From NCBI RefSeq assembly GCF_035994185.1, contig NZ_CP108538.1, positions 7,381,501-7,445,500 of the forward strand: a DNA stretch of 64,000 bases. The letters run 5' to 3'. Positions 55,329-63,889 of the stretch are shown here, piece after piece. A program made the translations under genes and the position numbers. Each line of letters opens with the position of its first letter. Position 1 is the first letter of the stretch. The notes beneath the pieces are model-generated. The model was not told the DNA's origin, did not search any database, and was given only the letters and a program-made list of their open reading frames with translations. This stretch comes from Streptomyces sp. NBC_01217. Its GTDB lineage: Bacteria; Actinomycetota; Actinomycetes; Streptomycetales; Streptomycetaceae.

Positions 55329-56078
55329 TCAGGGCATCGGCATCGGCATCGGCATCGTGGAGGGGCGCGAGGTGAACGACATGTCCCCGGTCGGCTCTGC
55401 GGGAACCGGCGGGGGTACGACCGTGCCGGCCGGAGCGGGCGGGCCCGTCGGGCTGGCCGTCGCCGCGCCCGCGGCCTCGCGTGCGATCGCGTCGAAGTCG
55501 ACCAGGCCGGTGCCCTCCAGCATGGTGATGTGGTCGAGCACCGTCTGGTTGGCATCGGTCGCCAGCTGCCGGATCAGTGAGTTGCGAGTGGTGTGCCGGA
55601 CCTGGGCGATCAGCGCGAAGACCTTGCCGTGCGCGTTCCTCAGCAGATTGGCGAACTTGCGCTCGTACTCCTCGCCGTGCGCCGCCGTCAGCTCGCGCAG
55701 CCAGCCCTGCTGCTGCTCGGTCGGCTGGTTCGGCAGCTCCACACCGAGCTTGGCCGCCACATCACGCGCCCGGCGGTCCAGATCCGTGTGCCCGACCACC
55801 AGATGGTCCCCGGCGGCCACGATCGCCTGGCTCGGCGCCCGCTCGATCGCCTGCTGCCCGGCGGGCAGCTCCCAGAGCCCGGCGAGGCGCACCTTCACCA
55901 GGAGGTCCCGGTCGGTCGCGGAGAGCGGACCCCACTGGGTGGCCACGGTCGACGCGTTCAGATTGGCCTGGCCGGTCCCCGACCGGTCGGCATAGGACCA
56001 GACGGGATAGGCGAGCGCGCCGAGCGTGGCGACGAGCGCCGCGATGATGAGGGCCGTTCCGTTGATGCGTCGCAGCAA
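55329..56078 (-). CDS. DUF4142-family secreted/membrane-anchored protein
   Basis: 249 aa. An N-terminal signal or anchor (TALIIAALVATLGALAYPVW) is followed by a four-helix DUF4142-like domain (about 45-195) with HTDLDRRARDVAAKLG and AHGEEYERKFANLL. A Pro-rich C-terminus ends in (MP)n, encoded by four GGCATC-type hexamers. The family is exported and often stress-related, with unknown function. TTG start at 56078 with GGGAGAG just upstream. It lies 108 nt upstream of the DUF692 gene on the same strand and may belong to that unit. Confidence 0.75.
   Translation of the reverse strand: MLRRINGTALIIAALVATLGALAYPVWSYADRSGTGQANLNASTVATQWGPLSATDRDLLVKVRLAGLWELPAGQQAIERAPSQAIVAAGDHLVVGHTDLDRRARDVAAKLGVELPNQPTEQQQGWLRELTAAHGEEYERKFANLLRNAHGKVFALIAQVRHTTRNSLIRQLATDANQTVLDHITMLEGTGLVDFDAIAREAAGAATASPTGPPAPAGTVVPPPVPAEPTGDMSFTSRPSTMPMPMPMP
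55333..55356. repeat. Hexanucleotide microsatellite (GGCATC)4
   Basis: Four perfect tandem copies inside the last codons of the DUF4142 gene, encoding Met-Pro repeats. Confidence 0.85.
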
Positions 56079-56186
56079 GGTCTCTCCCGGGCCGAGGCGT
56101 GACGGCGTCGAATACTGCCACTGCGGCAGTACCGGGGAGTACGTATTGCCGAACCCGGATGTTCAACGGACCCGCGCCCGCACCGT

Positions 56187-56915
56187 TCAGCCGCGCAGCG
56201 CGGGGTGGTCGGCGACCACCGTGCACGAGCCCGGAGCGATCTCGGTGAACCCGGCGTCACGCACCACCGGAAGCCCGCTCGCGGTCAGCTCCTGCCAGCG
56301 GCCCGCCTCCGCAGTGGCGACCGACAGCGCGAAGCCCGTCTCGCGCCACGCCTTGCGCTCCGTGTCCGACAGCTCCCACCAGGCGAGCTGCGCACCGTGC
56401 CCGGCCTGTGCCATCGCCTTGCCCGCCGACATGTCCAGCTCGGGGTTGAGCCACAGCACCGGGCCCGCGAGGTCGGGCGCGGCAGGCGGCTCGGGGTCGT
56501 CCAGATCCGTCCCCGACACCTGGAGCTTCGCCAGCTCCTTCGGCCAGCCGTCCAGCGGCACCGGCGGGAAGACCCGCACCTCGGCGCTCTCGCCCGTGAC
56601 CGTGATGCCGGGCAGCTCGCAGGCCCTGCGCCACTCCGCGCCTCGCGCCCGGCGCACCACCTTGCGGATCCGGGCGTCCTGCCAGTCCCGCATCGCCTGC
56701 GCCCACTCGCCCTCGCCGGCCGAGCGCTCGTCGGAGAGCATCACGAGCACCGCGCGGGCGGCGGTGCGAGTTGCGTCGGTACGGGCCGGGGGAGCCGTCT
56801 TCTCGATGTGCACGACCAGCGGCAGTACGTACTGCCTGGCGTCGTCGCGACTGTTCGGCTCGGACTGGAACGGGGAGTCCGAGAGGACCGGGGAAGTGCT
56901 GTCGTTGCTGCTCAC
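56187..56915 (-). CDS. Peptidyl-tRNA hydrolase PTH2-like protein
   Basis: 242 aa. The second half carries the PTH2 pattern: LWLNPELDMSAGKAMAQAGHGAQLAWW (split as NPELDMSAGK and AQAGHGAQLAWW), then GFTEIAPGSCTVVADHP at the end. The N-terminal part (QYVLPLVVHIEKT, AVLVMLSDER) is an extension not found in archaeal PTH2. The enzyme class removes peptides from prematurely released peptidyl-tRNA; activity here is unproven. GTG 56915 with a weak ribosome site. Divergent from the AIM24 gene. Confidence 0.78.
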   Translation of the reverse strand: MSSNDSTSPVLSDSPFQSEPNSRDDARQYVLPLVVHIEKTAPPARTDATRTAARAVLVMLSDERSAGEGEWAQAMRDWQDARIRKVVRRARGAEWRRACELPGITVTGESAEVRVFPPVPLDGWPKELAKLQVSGTDLDDPEPPAAPDLAGPVLWLNPELDMSAGKAMAQAGHGAQLAWWELSDTERKAWRETGFALSVATAEAGRWQELTASGLPVVRDAGFTEIAPGSCTVVADHPALRG

Positions 56916-56987
56916 CCGTCCCAGTCTGCCAGCCGCCCGAGAGCCGCTTCTTGGCGGAATGAATCGCTCCGGGTGAGGATGCCCCGC

Positions 56988-57665
56988 ATGAAGAGCGATC
57001 TTTTTTCCAGCGAGAACATGGCGCAGCAGGCAACCGCTCCCGGGATGACCCTGCAGAACACCAAATCCATCAAGTACGCCGTCAACGGCGAGATGCACGC
57101 CCGCCAGGGATCGATGATCGCCTTCCGCGGCGATCTGCAGTTCGAGCGCAAGGGCCAGGGCCTGGGCGGCATGCTCAAGCGCGCCGTCACCGGCGAGGGG
57201 CTGCCGCTGATGGCGGTCCGCGGACAGGGCGAGGCCTGGTTCGCGCACGAGGCCGCCAACTGTTTCATCGTGGACGTGGAGCAGGGCGACGTCCTCACCA
57301 TCAACGGCCGCAACGTGCTCTGTTTCGACGCCACGCTCTCCTACGAGATCAAGACCGTGAAGGGCGCCGGGATGACCGGCGGCGGGATCTTCAACACCGT
57401 CTTCACCGGACAGGGGAAGCTCGGTCTGATGTGCGAGGGCCACCCCATCGTGATACCCGTCACATCCCAGCAGCCGGTGTGCGTCGACACGGACGCGGTG
57501 GTGGGATGGAGCGCCAACCTGACCACCTCGCTGCACCGCTCGCAGAGCTTCGGTTCCATGATGCGCGGCGGGTCCGGAGAGGCCGTCCAGCTGCGGCTGG
57601 ACGGGGAAGGATTCGTGATCGTGCGGCCCAGCGAGCTCAAGCCCGAGAAGGCGTCGGCCAACTGA
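56988..57665 (+). CDS. AIM24 family protein
   Basis: 225 aa, beta-rich, no signal peptide. AIM24/TIGR00266-type stretches include VNGEMHARQGSMIAFRGDLQFE, GEAWFAHEAANCFIVDVEQGDVLTINGRNVL (in parts) and GGGIFNTVFTGQGKLGLMCEGHP. The family is widespread; bacterial function unknown. I chose ATG 56988 with GTGAGG 9 nt upstream; ATG 56979 abuts that site. A small zinc-ribbon gene follows 34 nt later. Confidence 0.85.
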   Translation: MKSDLFSSENMAQQATAPGMTLQNTKSIKYAVNGEMHARQGSMIAFRGDLQFERKGQGLGGMLKRAVTGEGLPLMAVRGQGEAWFAHEAANCFIVDVEQGDVLTINGRNVLCFDATLSYEIKTVKGAGMTGGGIFNTVFTGQGKLGLMCEGHPIVIPVTSQQPVCVDTDAVVGWSANLTTSLHRSQSFGSMMRGGSGEAVQLRLDGEGFVIVRPSELKPEKASAN

Positions 57666-57699
57666 ACCCGCCGGGTGGGAACTGAGTAGGCTCGTACGC

Positions 57700-57888
57700 A
57701 TGGACGAGCGCATCGACGAGGCGTACTGCGGGACGCCGGACAAGGCCCCCGCACCCGCCGCCGGACCTCCGTACGCAGAGTGCGTGCTGTGCCGGAAACC
57801 GACCGAGTACCCGGAGTCCGTCAAGGGCATCACACTCTGTCCGGTCTGTGAATGGCAGGAGGCCCAGCGCACGGCGTGCTCCGGCTAG
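57700..57888 (+). CDS. 62-aa putative zinc-ribbon protein
   Basis: Two CxxC knuckles (C28/C31 in ECVLCRK and C47/C50 in LCPVCEW) give a four-cysteine zinc ribbon; the N-terminus is acidic. No known family. Codon use fits the genome. Same strand as the AIM24 gene, 34 nt downstream; no clear ribosome site. Confidence 0.65.
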   Translation: MDERIDEAYCGTPDKAPAPAAGPPYAECVLCRKPTEYPESVKGITLCPVCEWQEAQRTACSG

Positions 57889-57939
57889 GACGGGTGCGGG
57901 GACGGGCCGGGACCTCGGCGCATCGAGTCCGTCAGCGGC

Positions 57940-59319
57940 TCAGCGCCACGGTCCCGTCACCGCGAACGTCGTGCCCGGCGCATAGCAGTTGACGAACATC
58001 GTCCCGCCGTCCGGAGCGAACGTGACCCCGGCGAACTCGCCCCACGCGGGCTCCTCGGGCGTCCCGGTGTTCTGCCGGCCCCGCGCCATCGCGTACACCT
58101 CGCCGGCCCGCGTGAGGCCGAAGACATGCTGCGCGCCGTCGCCGTCCTCGCACACCATCAGCCCGCCGTCGGAGGCCAGGCAGATGTTGTCGGGGGACTC
58201 GCCGGGCAGCTGCGGATCCGTACCGGGGCCGAAGACGATCACCAGCGTGAGACGGCGCCGCTTCGGCTCGTACCGCCACACCTGGCCGTAGTGGTCGGCC
58301 GCCGAACCCTGCGAGCTGTGCGCGAAGCTGGAGACGAAGTAGACCGACGACCCGCCCCAGTAGCAGCCTTCCAGCTTCTGCGCGTGGGTGATGCCCTTCG
58401 GGCCGAAGTCCTGGAAGCGGATCGGGGTCCCGGCCGCCTGCGGATCGGGTACGGGCACCCACTCGATGCCCTCGAAGCTCGCACCGGGCTCCTGGATCAC
58501 GGAGAGGTCGGGGCCGCCCGGCACCCGCATGGCCTCCAGATCGCCCCCGGCCCGCAGCGAGCCCGTCCCGCCCAGCGGTTTCCTCGGCAGGAAGCGGTAG
58601 AAGAGCCCGAACGGCCTGTCGAAGGCGTCCTCCGTCTCGTACACGATCCCGCTCTTCGGGTCGATCGCGATCGCCTCGTGCTGGAAGCGGCCCATCGCGG
58701 TGAGCGGCACGGCCCCGGTGCGGCGCGGATCGGCGCCGTCCACCTCGAAGACGAAGCCGTGGTCCTTGGTGTAGCCGTTGGTGCCGGCCTTGTCCTCGGT
58801 CTCCTCGCAGGTCAGCCAGGTGTTCCAAGGGGTGCGGCCACCCGCGCAGTTCACCGCGGTACAGGCGATGGCGACGCGTTCGCCGAGGACGTTGTTGCGG
58901 CCGTCCAGCTCCAGGGCCGTACAGCCGCCCTTGCCCATCGGGTCGTAGGTGAGGCCCTCGACGGCCGGGACCGGGTTCTTTCCGGTGTTGCGGTTCTCGT
59001 GGTTGCGTACGAGACGGACGTGACCGTGCCGGCCCGCGAAGGCCGCCATGCCGTCGTGATTGCCGGGAACCCGGCCCTCGCCGGAGCGGAGCGGGTCGCC
59101 CTCCCGGGACAGGACCCGGTAGCGGAAGCCCTTCGGGAGATCGAGCAGGCCGTCGGGGTCGGGGATGAGCGGGCCGTAGCCGTGGTGGCCACGGGCGGCG
59201 GCGGTACCCGCGAAGAGTTCGCAGAACGCCCCGGCGAAGGCGACCGAGGCAACGGCCGCGCCGCTGCCGGCCAGGACCTGTCGTCGTGTTGCGTGTTGTC
59301 GTGCTGCTGCTGATGACAT
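57940..59319 (-). CDS. phoX: PhoX-family alkaline phosphatase (DUF839), Tat-exported
   Basis: 459 aa. Tat signal TRRQVLAGSGAAVASVAFAGAF with R12-R13. The six-bladed propeller of PhoX-like phosphatases is indicated by DGMAAFAG, VRNHENR, WLTCEETED, FEVDGADP, GRFQHEAIAIDP, YETEDAFD and SPDNICLASDGGLMVCEDG, which contain the acidic Ca/Fe ligands. It hydrolyses phosphate esters outside the cell to release phosphate. ATG 59319 with GGGAG upstream. A clear PHO box was not found; a long inverted repeat (59350-59403) occupies the leader. Confidence 0.88.
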   Translation of the reverse strand: MSSAAARQHATRRQVLAGSGAAVASVAFAGAFCELFAGTAAARGHHGYGPLIPDPDGLLDLPKGFRYRVLSREGDPLRSGEGRVPGNHDGMAAFAGRHGHVRLVRNHENRNTGKNPVPAVEGLTYDPMGKGGCTALELDGRNNVLGERVAIACTAVNCAGGRTPWNTWLTCEETEDKAGTNGYTKDHGFVFEVDGADPRRTGAVPLTAMGRFQHEAIAIDPKSGIVYETEDAFDRPFGLFYRFLPRKPLGGTGSLRAGGDLEAMRVPGGPDLSVIQEPGASFEGIEWVPVPDPQAAGTPIRFQDFGPKGITHAQKLEGCYWGGSSVYFVSSFAHSSQGSAADHYGQVWRYEPKRRRLTLVIVFGPGTDPQLPGESPDNICLASDGGLMVCEDGDGAQHVFGLTRAGEVYAMARGRQNTGTPEEPAWGEFAGVTFAPDGGTMFVNCYAPGTTFAVTGPWR

Positions 59320-59349
59320 GAGGCAACTCCCTGCTGGCGGACAGGAGAA

Positions 59350-59403
59350 GTGACCCGCATGTGTGTACCACGCGTATCGTCGCGCGGGAACCATGCGGGT
59401 CAC
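59350..59403. repeat. 12-bp inverted repeat upstream of phoX
   Basis: GTGACCCGCATG (59350-59361) and CATGCGGGTCAC (59392-59403), perfect arms 30 nt apart, between osmC (stop 59445) and the phoX start. It could end the osmC message or regulate phoX. Confidence 0.55.
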
Positions 59404-59444
59404 CGGGGCTCATGCGTGTCACGGGACCGCAGGGGCCCGTGGGA

Positions 59445-59870
59445 TCAGGCCAGGGACGCGGTGAGCGTGATCGTCGTGCCCGTGAGCGCCTGGCTGACCG
59501 GGCAGTTCGCCTTGGCGTCCTCGGCGGCCTTGACGAAGCCCGCCTCGTCGAGCCCCGGGACCTCGCCCTGGACGGTGAGGTGGATACCGGTGATGCCGGT
59601 GCCGGGCTGGAAGGTGACCTCGGCCTGGGTGTTCAGCCGGGTCGGCGGGGTACCGGCCGTGGCCAGACCGTTGGACAGTGCCATCGAGAAGCAGCTGGAG
59701 TGGGCGGCCGCGATGAGCTCCTCGGGGCTCGTCCTGCCGTTCGCCTTCTCCGCGCGGGACGGCCAGGAGACCTCGTATTCGCCGATGCCGGAGGAGTCGA
59801 AGGTGACGACGCCCTTGCCCTCGATCAGGTTGCCTTCCCAGACCGTGTGCGCCTGACGCGTGGTAGCCAT
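59445..59870 (-). CDS. osmC: OsmC family peroxiredoxin
   Basis: 141 aa. The two catalytic cysteines C60 (AHSSCFSMALS) and C123 (ANCPVSQ) and the Arg-containing N-terminal strands are in place. OsmC proteins reduce organic hydroperoxides. This one fits the OsmC rather than the Ohr subgroup (SPEELIAAAHSSCFSM). ATG 59870 after AAGGGA. Follows zapE on the same strand after 39 nt. Confidence 0.9.
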   Translation of the reverse strand: MATTRQAHTVWEGNLIEGKGVVTFDSSGIGEYEVSWPSRAEKANGRTSPEELIAAAHSSCFSMALSNGLATAGTPPTRLNTQAEVTFQPGTGITGIHLTVQGEVPGLDEAGFVKAAEDAKANCPVSQALTGTTITLTASLA

Positions 59871-59909
59871 GCTGGTTCCCTTCGGATGGTGGAGTTGCCG
59901 CATCCGAAC

Positions 59910-61001
59910 CTACTGCGCCACCAGCCCCTTTGCGTCGCGCGCCAGTGCCGTCAGCCGGGAGATCGCCCGGAAGTACTTCTTCCGGTACCCGCCGTTCAGC
60001 ATCTCCTCACTGAACAGCCGGTCGAACGGCACCCCGGAGGCGAGCACCGGGATCTCCCGGTCGTACAGCCGGTCGGCGAGGACGACGAGCCGCAGCGCGG
60101 TCGACTGGTCCGGCACCGGCTGGACCTCGGTGAGGCAGACCGCCCGCAGGCCGTCCGTCAGCGCGCCGTAGCGGCTGGGATGGACCCGGGCGAGATGGTC
60201 CAGGAGTGAGGGGAAGTCGTCCAGGCTGGCGCCCTCGGTGGCGTACGCGGCCTTGGTGACCTGCTCGTCGGAGTACGGCGCGGGAGCCTCGGGCAGCCCG
60301 CGGTGGCGGTAGTCCTCGCCGTCGATCCGCAGCGGACGGAAGTGCGAGGACAGTCCCTGGATCTCCCGCAGGAAGTCGGCGGCGGCGAACCGGCCCTCAC
60401 CGAGCTTGCCGGGCAGCGTGTTGGAGGTGGCGGCGAGCGCGACCCCCGCCTCGACCAGCCGGCTGAGCAGCGAGGACACCAGGACCGTGTCGCCCGGGTC
60501 GTCCAGCTCGAACTCGTCGATGCACAGCAGCCGGTGCCCGCTCAGCGTCTGCACGGTCTGCTGGAAGCCCAGGGCGCCCACGAGGTTTGTCAGCTCCACG
60601 AAGGTGCCGAACGCCTTCAGTGAGGGCGCGGCGGGCGTGGCGTGCCAGAGGGAGGCCAGCAGGTGTGTCTTGCCGACGCCGTAGCCGCCGTCGAGGTAGA
60701 CCCCGCGAGGCGCCGCGGGGGCCGCGGGCTTCCTGCTGAACCACTTGCGCCGACCGGAGCCGGTGGCGTGCGCCCCGCCGAGCCCGGCCGCGAAGCCGCT
60801 CAGGACCTCGACCGCCTCGACCTGGCTCGGCTGGTTCGGGTCCGGGACATACGTATCGAAGCGTACGGAGTCGAAGCGCGGCGGCGGCACCATCTCGGCG
60901 ACCAGGCGGTCGGCGGGGACGCGCGGCTCAAGGGCGCACAGGGACAGCGGGGCCGTTTCGGCTATGGGGCTCTGCCCAGGCACGGCGGTGGAGGACGACA
61001 C
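59910..61001 (-). CDS. zapE: Cell division protein ZapE (AFG1-like ATPase)
   Basis: 363 aa AAA-like ATPase: Walker A GGYGVGKT (105-112), Walker B LLCIDEFELDDPGD, sensor SNTLPGKLG, and the ZapE C-terminal block FDRLFSEEMLNGGYRKKYFRAISRL. In E. coli ZapE binds FtsZ under stress. GTG 61001 with GGTGGAGAG just upstream. Divergent from the reductase gene with only 37 bp between the starts. Confidence 0.88.
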   Translation of the reverse strand: MSSSTAVPGQSPIAETAPLSLCALEPRVPADRLVAEMVPPPRFDSVRFDTYVPDPNQPSQVEAVEVLSGFAAGLGGAHATGSGRRKWFSRKPAAPAAPRGVYLDGGYGVGKTHLLASLWHATPAAPSLKAFGTFVELTNLVGALGFQQTVQTLSGHRLLCIDEFELDDPGDTVLVSSLLSRLVEAGVALAATSNTLPGKLGEGRFAAADFLREIQGLSSHFRPLRIDGEDYRHRGLPEAPAPYSDEQVTKAAYATEGASLDDFPSLLDHLARVHPSRYGALTDGLRAVCLTEVQPVPDQSTALRLVVLADRLYDREIPVLASGVPFDRLFSEEMLNGGYRKKYFRAISRLTALARDAKGLVAQ

Positions 61002-61038
61002 AACTCTCCACCTTAAGCGCCGTGCCAGACTGCAGAAC

Positions 61039-61803
61039 ATGCGACGCCTCTTCCCTGTGACCGACCTGACACCGGCTGACGACGAGGGGGAGTGGAGCCT
61101 GGGCGATCTCGCCGATGCCTACGCGTACCCCGAACAGGACGGCCCCTGGCTGCGCGCCAACATGGTTTCGACGCTCGACGGCGCCGCCCAGCACGACGGG
61201 CGCTCGCAGCCGATCTCCTGCGAGAGCGACATGCGGATCTTCGGCACCCTGCGCGGTCTCGCCGATGTGGTCGTGGCGGGGGCGGAGACCGTACGGCAGG
61301 AGGGCTACCGGCCCGCCAGGGCCCGCGAGGCCTTCGCCGCCCGCCGGGCCGCGGCAGGGCAGGGGCCCGCACCGGCGATCGCGGTGGTGAGCGGCAGCCT
61401 GGACCTGGACTTCTCGTTGCCGCTCTTCGTCTCGCCGCTCGTCCCGACGCTCGTGCTGACCGGTACCGGGGCCCCCGAGGACCGGATCGAGGCGGCCCGC
61501 AGGGCGGGCGCCGAGGTGGTGATCGCGGGGGAGGGCACCCGGGTGGACCCCGCCCGGGCCGTAAGGGAGCTGGCGGAGCGCGGACTCAAGCGGCTGCTGA
61601 CCGAGGGCGGGCCCAGGATGCTGGGCCAGTTCGTGGCGGCCGGGGTGCTGGACGAGCTCTGTCTGACCCTTTCGCCGATGCTGACCGCCGGGGATGCGCA
61701 GCGGATCGCCGGTGGTCCCTCGGTGGCCGTGCCGGAACGATTCGCCCTGGCATCGATGCTGGAAGAGGCCGGGTTCCTCTTCACCCGATACCGTCGGATC
61801 TGA
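61039..61803 (+). CDS. RibD C-terminal-type reductase (pyrimidine/dihydrofolate reductase family)
   Basis: 254 aa. RibD_C-like fold: ANMVSTLDGAAQHDGRSQPIS is the substrate/NADPH-entry motif, GLADVVVAGAETVRQEGYRPAR the central motif and LLTEGGPRMLGQFVAAGVLDELCLTLSP (in parts) the C-terminal NADPH loop. It could reduce the pyrimidine intermediate of riboflavin synthesis or a related pterin. It lacks the deaminase half of RibD. The start ATG 61039 has no evident ribosome site. Confidence 0.88.
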   Translation: MRRLFPVTDLTPADDEGEWSLGDLADAYAYPEQDGPWLRANMVSTLDGAAQHDGRSQPISCESDMRIFGTLRGLADVVVAGAETVRQEGYRPARAREAFAARRAAAGQGPAPAIAVVSGSLDLDFSLPLFVSPLVPTLVLTGTGAPEDRIEAARRAGAEVVIAGEGTRVDPARAVRELAERGLKRLLTEGGPRMLGQFVAAGVLDELCLTLSPMLTAGDAQRIAGGPSVAVPERFALASMLEEAGFLFTRYRRI

Positions 61804-61861
61804 CAATCGGCGGAATTTGCCGTTCCGGTTAGCTCCCGGTGGGCACAATTAGTCTCGCAGT

Positions 61862-61879
61862 CCCCGTGCGAGCACGGGG
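61862..61879 (+). repeat. Short hairpin upstream of the 157-aa gene
   Basis: CCCCGTGC-GA-GCACGGGG, 8-bp stem with a 2-nt loop, in the 128-bp gap before the 157-aa gene. It may terminate the preceding gene or sit in the leader. Confidence 0.5.
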
Positions 61880-61931
61880 AAGGATGGTTTCAGCAGAGAC
61901 CGGTGACGGTCACTGAAGAAGAAGGGCGCCC

Positions 61932-62405
61932 GTGGTGTTCACCAGCGTTTTGATGATCGAGAAGGCCCTCACTTCCGAGGACGTCGAGTTCGTCACCACC
62001 CTGCACGGGGAGGAGCAGACCTCCTTCGTCGTGCTCATGCAGCCGCGCGGTGACCAGGCCGATGTGCTGTTGCGGGCCATCGACGACCTGGCGATGGGCG
62101 AACTGAAGGAGGCCGCCCGGGAGGGTGCGGAGCCGGAGGGCAAGAATGCCCGGCAATCCGCCGAACTGGCGCTCGAAGTATCACTCGGAGCCCTGCGGCA
62201 GGCGGGCTCCGAAGCGGTCGGACAGGTGATCGAGGAGCACCCGCTGGACAAGCTGAAGTCCGTGGTCGACGACGCGGAGGCGGACGAGGTCATCGTGCTG
62301 ACCGCCCCGCACTACGTGGAAGAGTTCTTCCACCGGGACTGGGCGTCCCGGGCCCGGCACAAGGTCGGCGTCCCGGTGCTCAAGCTCTTCGCGCACAGCG
62401 AATAG
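61932..62405 (+). CDS. Conserved-type hypothetical protein, 157 aa
   Basis: Family not recognised. Alternating strands and helices: VFTSVLMIEKALTSEDVEFVTTLHGEEQTSF at the N-terminus (in parts), a long amphipathic helix region with many Glu/Ala, then VIVLTAPHYVEEFFHRDWASRARHKVGVPVLKLF. This layout resembles a universal-stress or Rossmann-like small protein, but no nucleotide motif is present. GTG 61932 follows GAAGAAGAAGGG. It precedes murC by 80 nt and may be cotranscribed with it. Confidence 0.7.
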   Translation: MVFTSVLMIEKALTSEDVEFVTTLHGEEQTSFVVLMQPRGDQADVLLRAIDDLAMGELKEAAREGAEPEGKNARQSAELALEVSLGALRQAGSEAVGQVIEEHPLDKLKSVVDDAEADEVIVLTAPHYVEEFFHRDWASRARHKVGVPVLKLFAHSE

Positions 62406-62418
62406 GCTGTGCGGGTCT

Positions 62419-62470
62419 GATTGCAGCATCCGGTTGCAACCTCTGGTTGCAACTCCTGGCTTCAACTTCT
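62419..62470 (+). repeat. Four 13-nt tandem repeats in the murC leader
   Basis: GATTGCAGCATCC, GGTTGCAACCTCT, GGTTGCAACTCCT and GGCTTCAACTTCT follow one another without a gap and end exactly at the murC ribosome site GGGGAGAG (62471-62478). Confidence 0.8.
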
Positions 62471-62485
62471 GGGGAGAGAACACGC

Positions 62486-63880
62486 ATGGCACCCGGTATT
62501 CCTGCCGCCATGGAACGGCCGCACTTCATCGGCATCGGCGGCGCCGGAATGTCGGGCATCGCCAAGATCCTCACCCAGCGTGGCGCGAAGGTCGCGGGCA
62601 GCGACGCCAAGGAGTCGGGAACCGCCCAGGCACTGCGGGCGCTGGGGGCGACCGTCCACATCGGGCACGCCGCCGCACATCTGGCGGACGACGCCTCGTG
62701 CGTGGTCGTCTCCAGCGCCATCCGCCCCGACAACCCGGAGCTGGTGCGCGCCGCCGAGCTGTCGGTCCCCGTCGTGCACCGCTCCGACGCACTCGCCTCC
62801 CTGATGGACGGACTGCGCGCCATCGCGGTGGCCGGGACGCACGGCAAGACGACCACCACATCGATGCTGGCCGTCGCCCTGTCCGAGCTGAACCTCGACC
62901 CCTCGTACGCCATCGGCGGCGACCTCGCGGGCCCCGGCACCAACGCCACGCACGGCGAGGGCCGGATCTTCGTAGCCGAGGCGGACGAGAGCGACCGCAG
63001 CTTCCAGAAGTACGACCCCGAGGTCGCGATCGTCCTCAACGTCGAGCTGGACCACCACGCGAACTACGCCTCGATGGACGAGATCTACGAATCCTTCGAG
63101 ACGTTCGCCGGCAAGATCGTCCCCGATGGCACCCTGGTGATCTCCGCCGACCAGTCGGGCGCCGTCGAGCTGACGAAGCGGGTGCGCGCCCGGTCCTCGG
63201 TGAACGTCGTCACCTACGGCGAGTCCGAGACCGCCGACGTACGTGTCCACAAGATCACCCCGCGCGGCCTGACCAGCGAGGTCACGGTGATCCTGAACGG
63301 GAAGTACCTCACGTTCACGGTCTCCGTGCCCGGCCGCCACTACGCGCTCAACGCCGTGGCGGCCCTCGCCGCCGGTGTCGCCCTCGGTATCCCGGCGCAC
63401 AACCTGGCCTCGGCCCTCGGCAAGTACACCGGGGTCAAGCGCCGCCTCCAGCTCAAGGGCGAGGCCGCGGGCGTGCAGGTCATCGACTCCTACGCACACC
63501 ACCCCACCGAGATGACCGCGGACCTCGAAGCGATGCGCGGCGCCGCATCCGACGCCCGCATCCTGGTCGTCTTCCAGCCCCACCTCTTCTCCCGCACCCA
63601 GGAGCTGGGCGCCGAGATGGGCCAGGCTCTCGCGCTGGCCGACGCCTCCGTGGTCCTGGACATCTACCCGGCCCGCGAGGACCCGATCCCCGGGATCACC
63701 AGCGACCTGATCATCGACGCCGCGCGGTCCGCGGGCGCCGACGTCACCGCCGTCCACGACAAGGCGGCGGTCCCCGAGGCCGTCGCGGGAATGGCGAAGC
63801 CCGGCGACCTCGTTCTCACCATGGGCGCGGGCGACGTCACGGACCTCGGCCCGCAGATCCTGGACCACCTGTCGAGCTGA
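62486..63880 (+). CDS. murC: UDP-N-acetylmuramate-L-alanine ligase
   Basis: 464 aa. Adds L-alanine to UDP-MurNAc in the cytoplasm, the first amino-acid step of peptidoglycan synthesis. The N-terminal Rossmann-like domain has IGIGGAGMSGIAKIL; the ATP P-loop is GTHGKTTTT (117-125); DSYAHHPTEM and FQPHLFSRT are the Mur-ligase C-terminal motifs. ATG 62486 lies 7 nt after GGGGAGAG. It is preceded by unusual 13-nt tandem repeats and followed 9 nt later by msrB. Confidence 0.97.
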   Translation: MAPGIPAAMERPHFIGIGGAGMSGIAKILTQRGAKVAGSDAKESGTAQALRALGATVHIGHAAAHLADDASCVVVSSAIRPDNPELVRAAELSVPVVHRSDALASLMDGLRAIAVAGTHGKTTTTSMLAVALSELNLDPSYAIGGDLAGPGTNATHGEGRIFVAEADESDRSFQKYDPEVAIVLNVELDHHANYASMDEIYESFETFAGKIVPDGTLVISADQSGAVELTKRVRARSSVNVVTYGESETADVRVHKITPRGLTSEVTVILNGKYLTFTVSVPGRHYALNAVAALAAGVALGIPAHNLASALGKYTGVKRRLQLKGEAAGVQVIDSYAHHPTEMTADLEAMRGAASDARILVVFQPHLFSRTQELGAEMGQALALADASVVLDIYPAREDPIPGITSDLIIDAARSAGADVTAVHDKAAVPEAVAGMAKPGDLVLTMGAGDVTDLGPQILDHLSS

Positions 63881-63889
63881 GGGAGCGAC

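Noticed and set aside
57932..59422. A second long minus-strand frame over phoX.
   Set aside because: Arg/Gly/Pro-rich shadow; the frame encoding the Tat signal and PhoX motifs is the real one.
59320..59444. A PHO box upstream of phoX.
   Set aside because: I found no pair of GTTCACC-like direct repeats with the right spacing.
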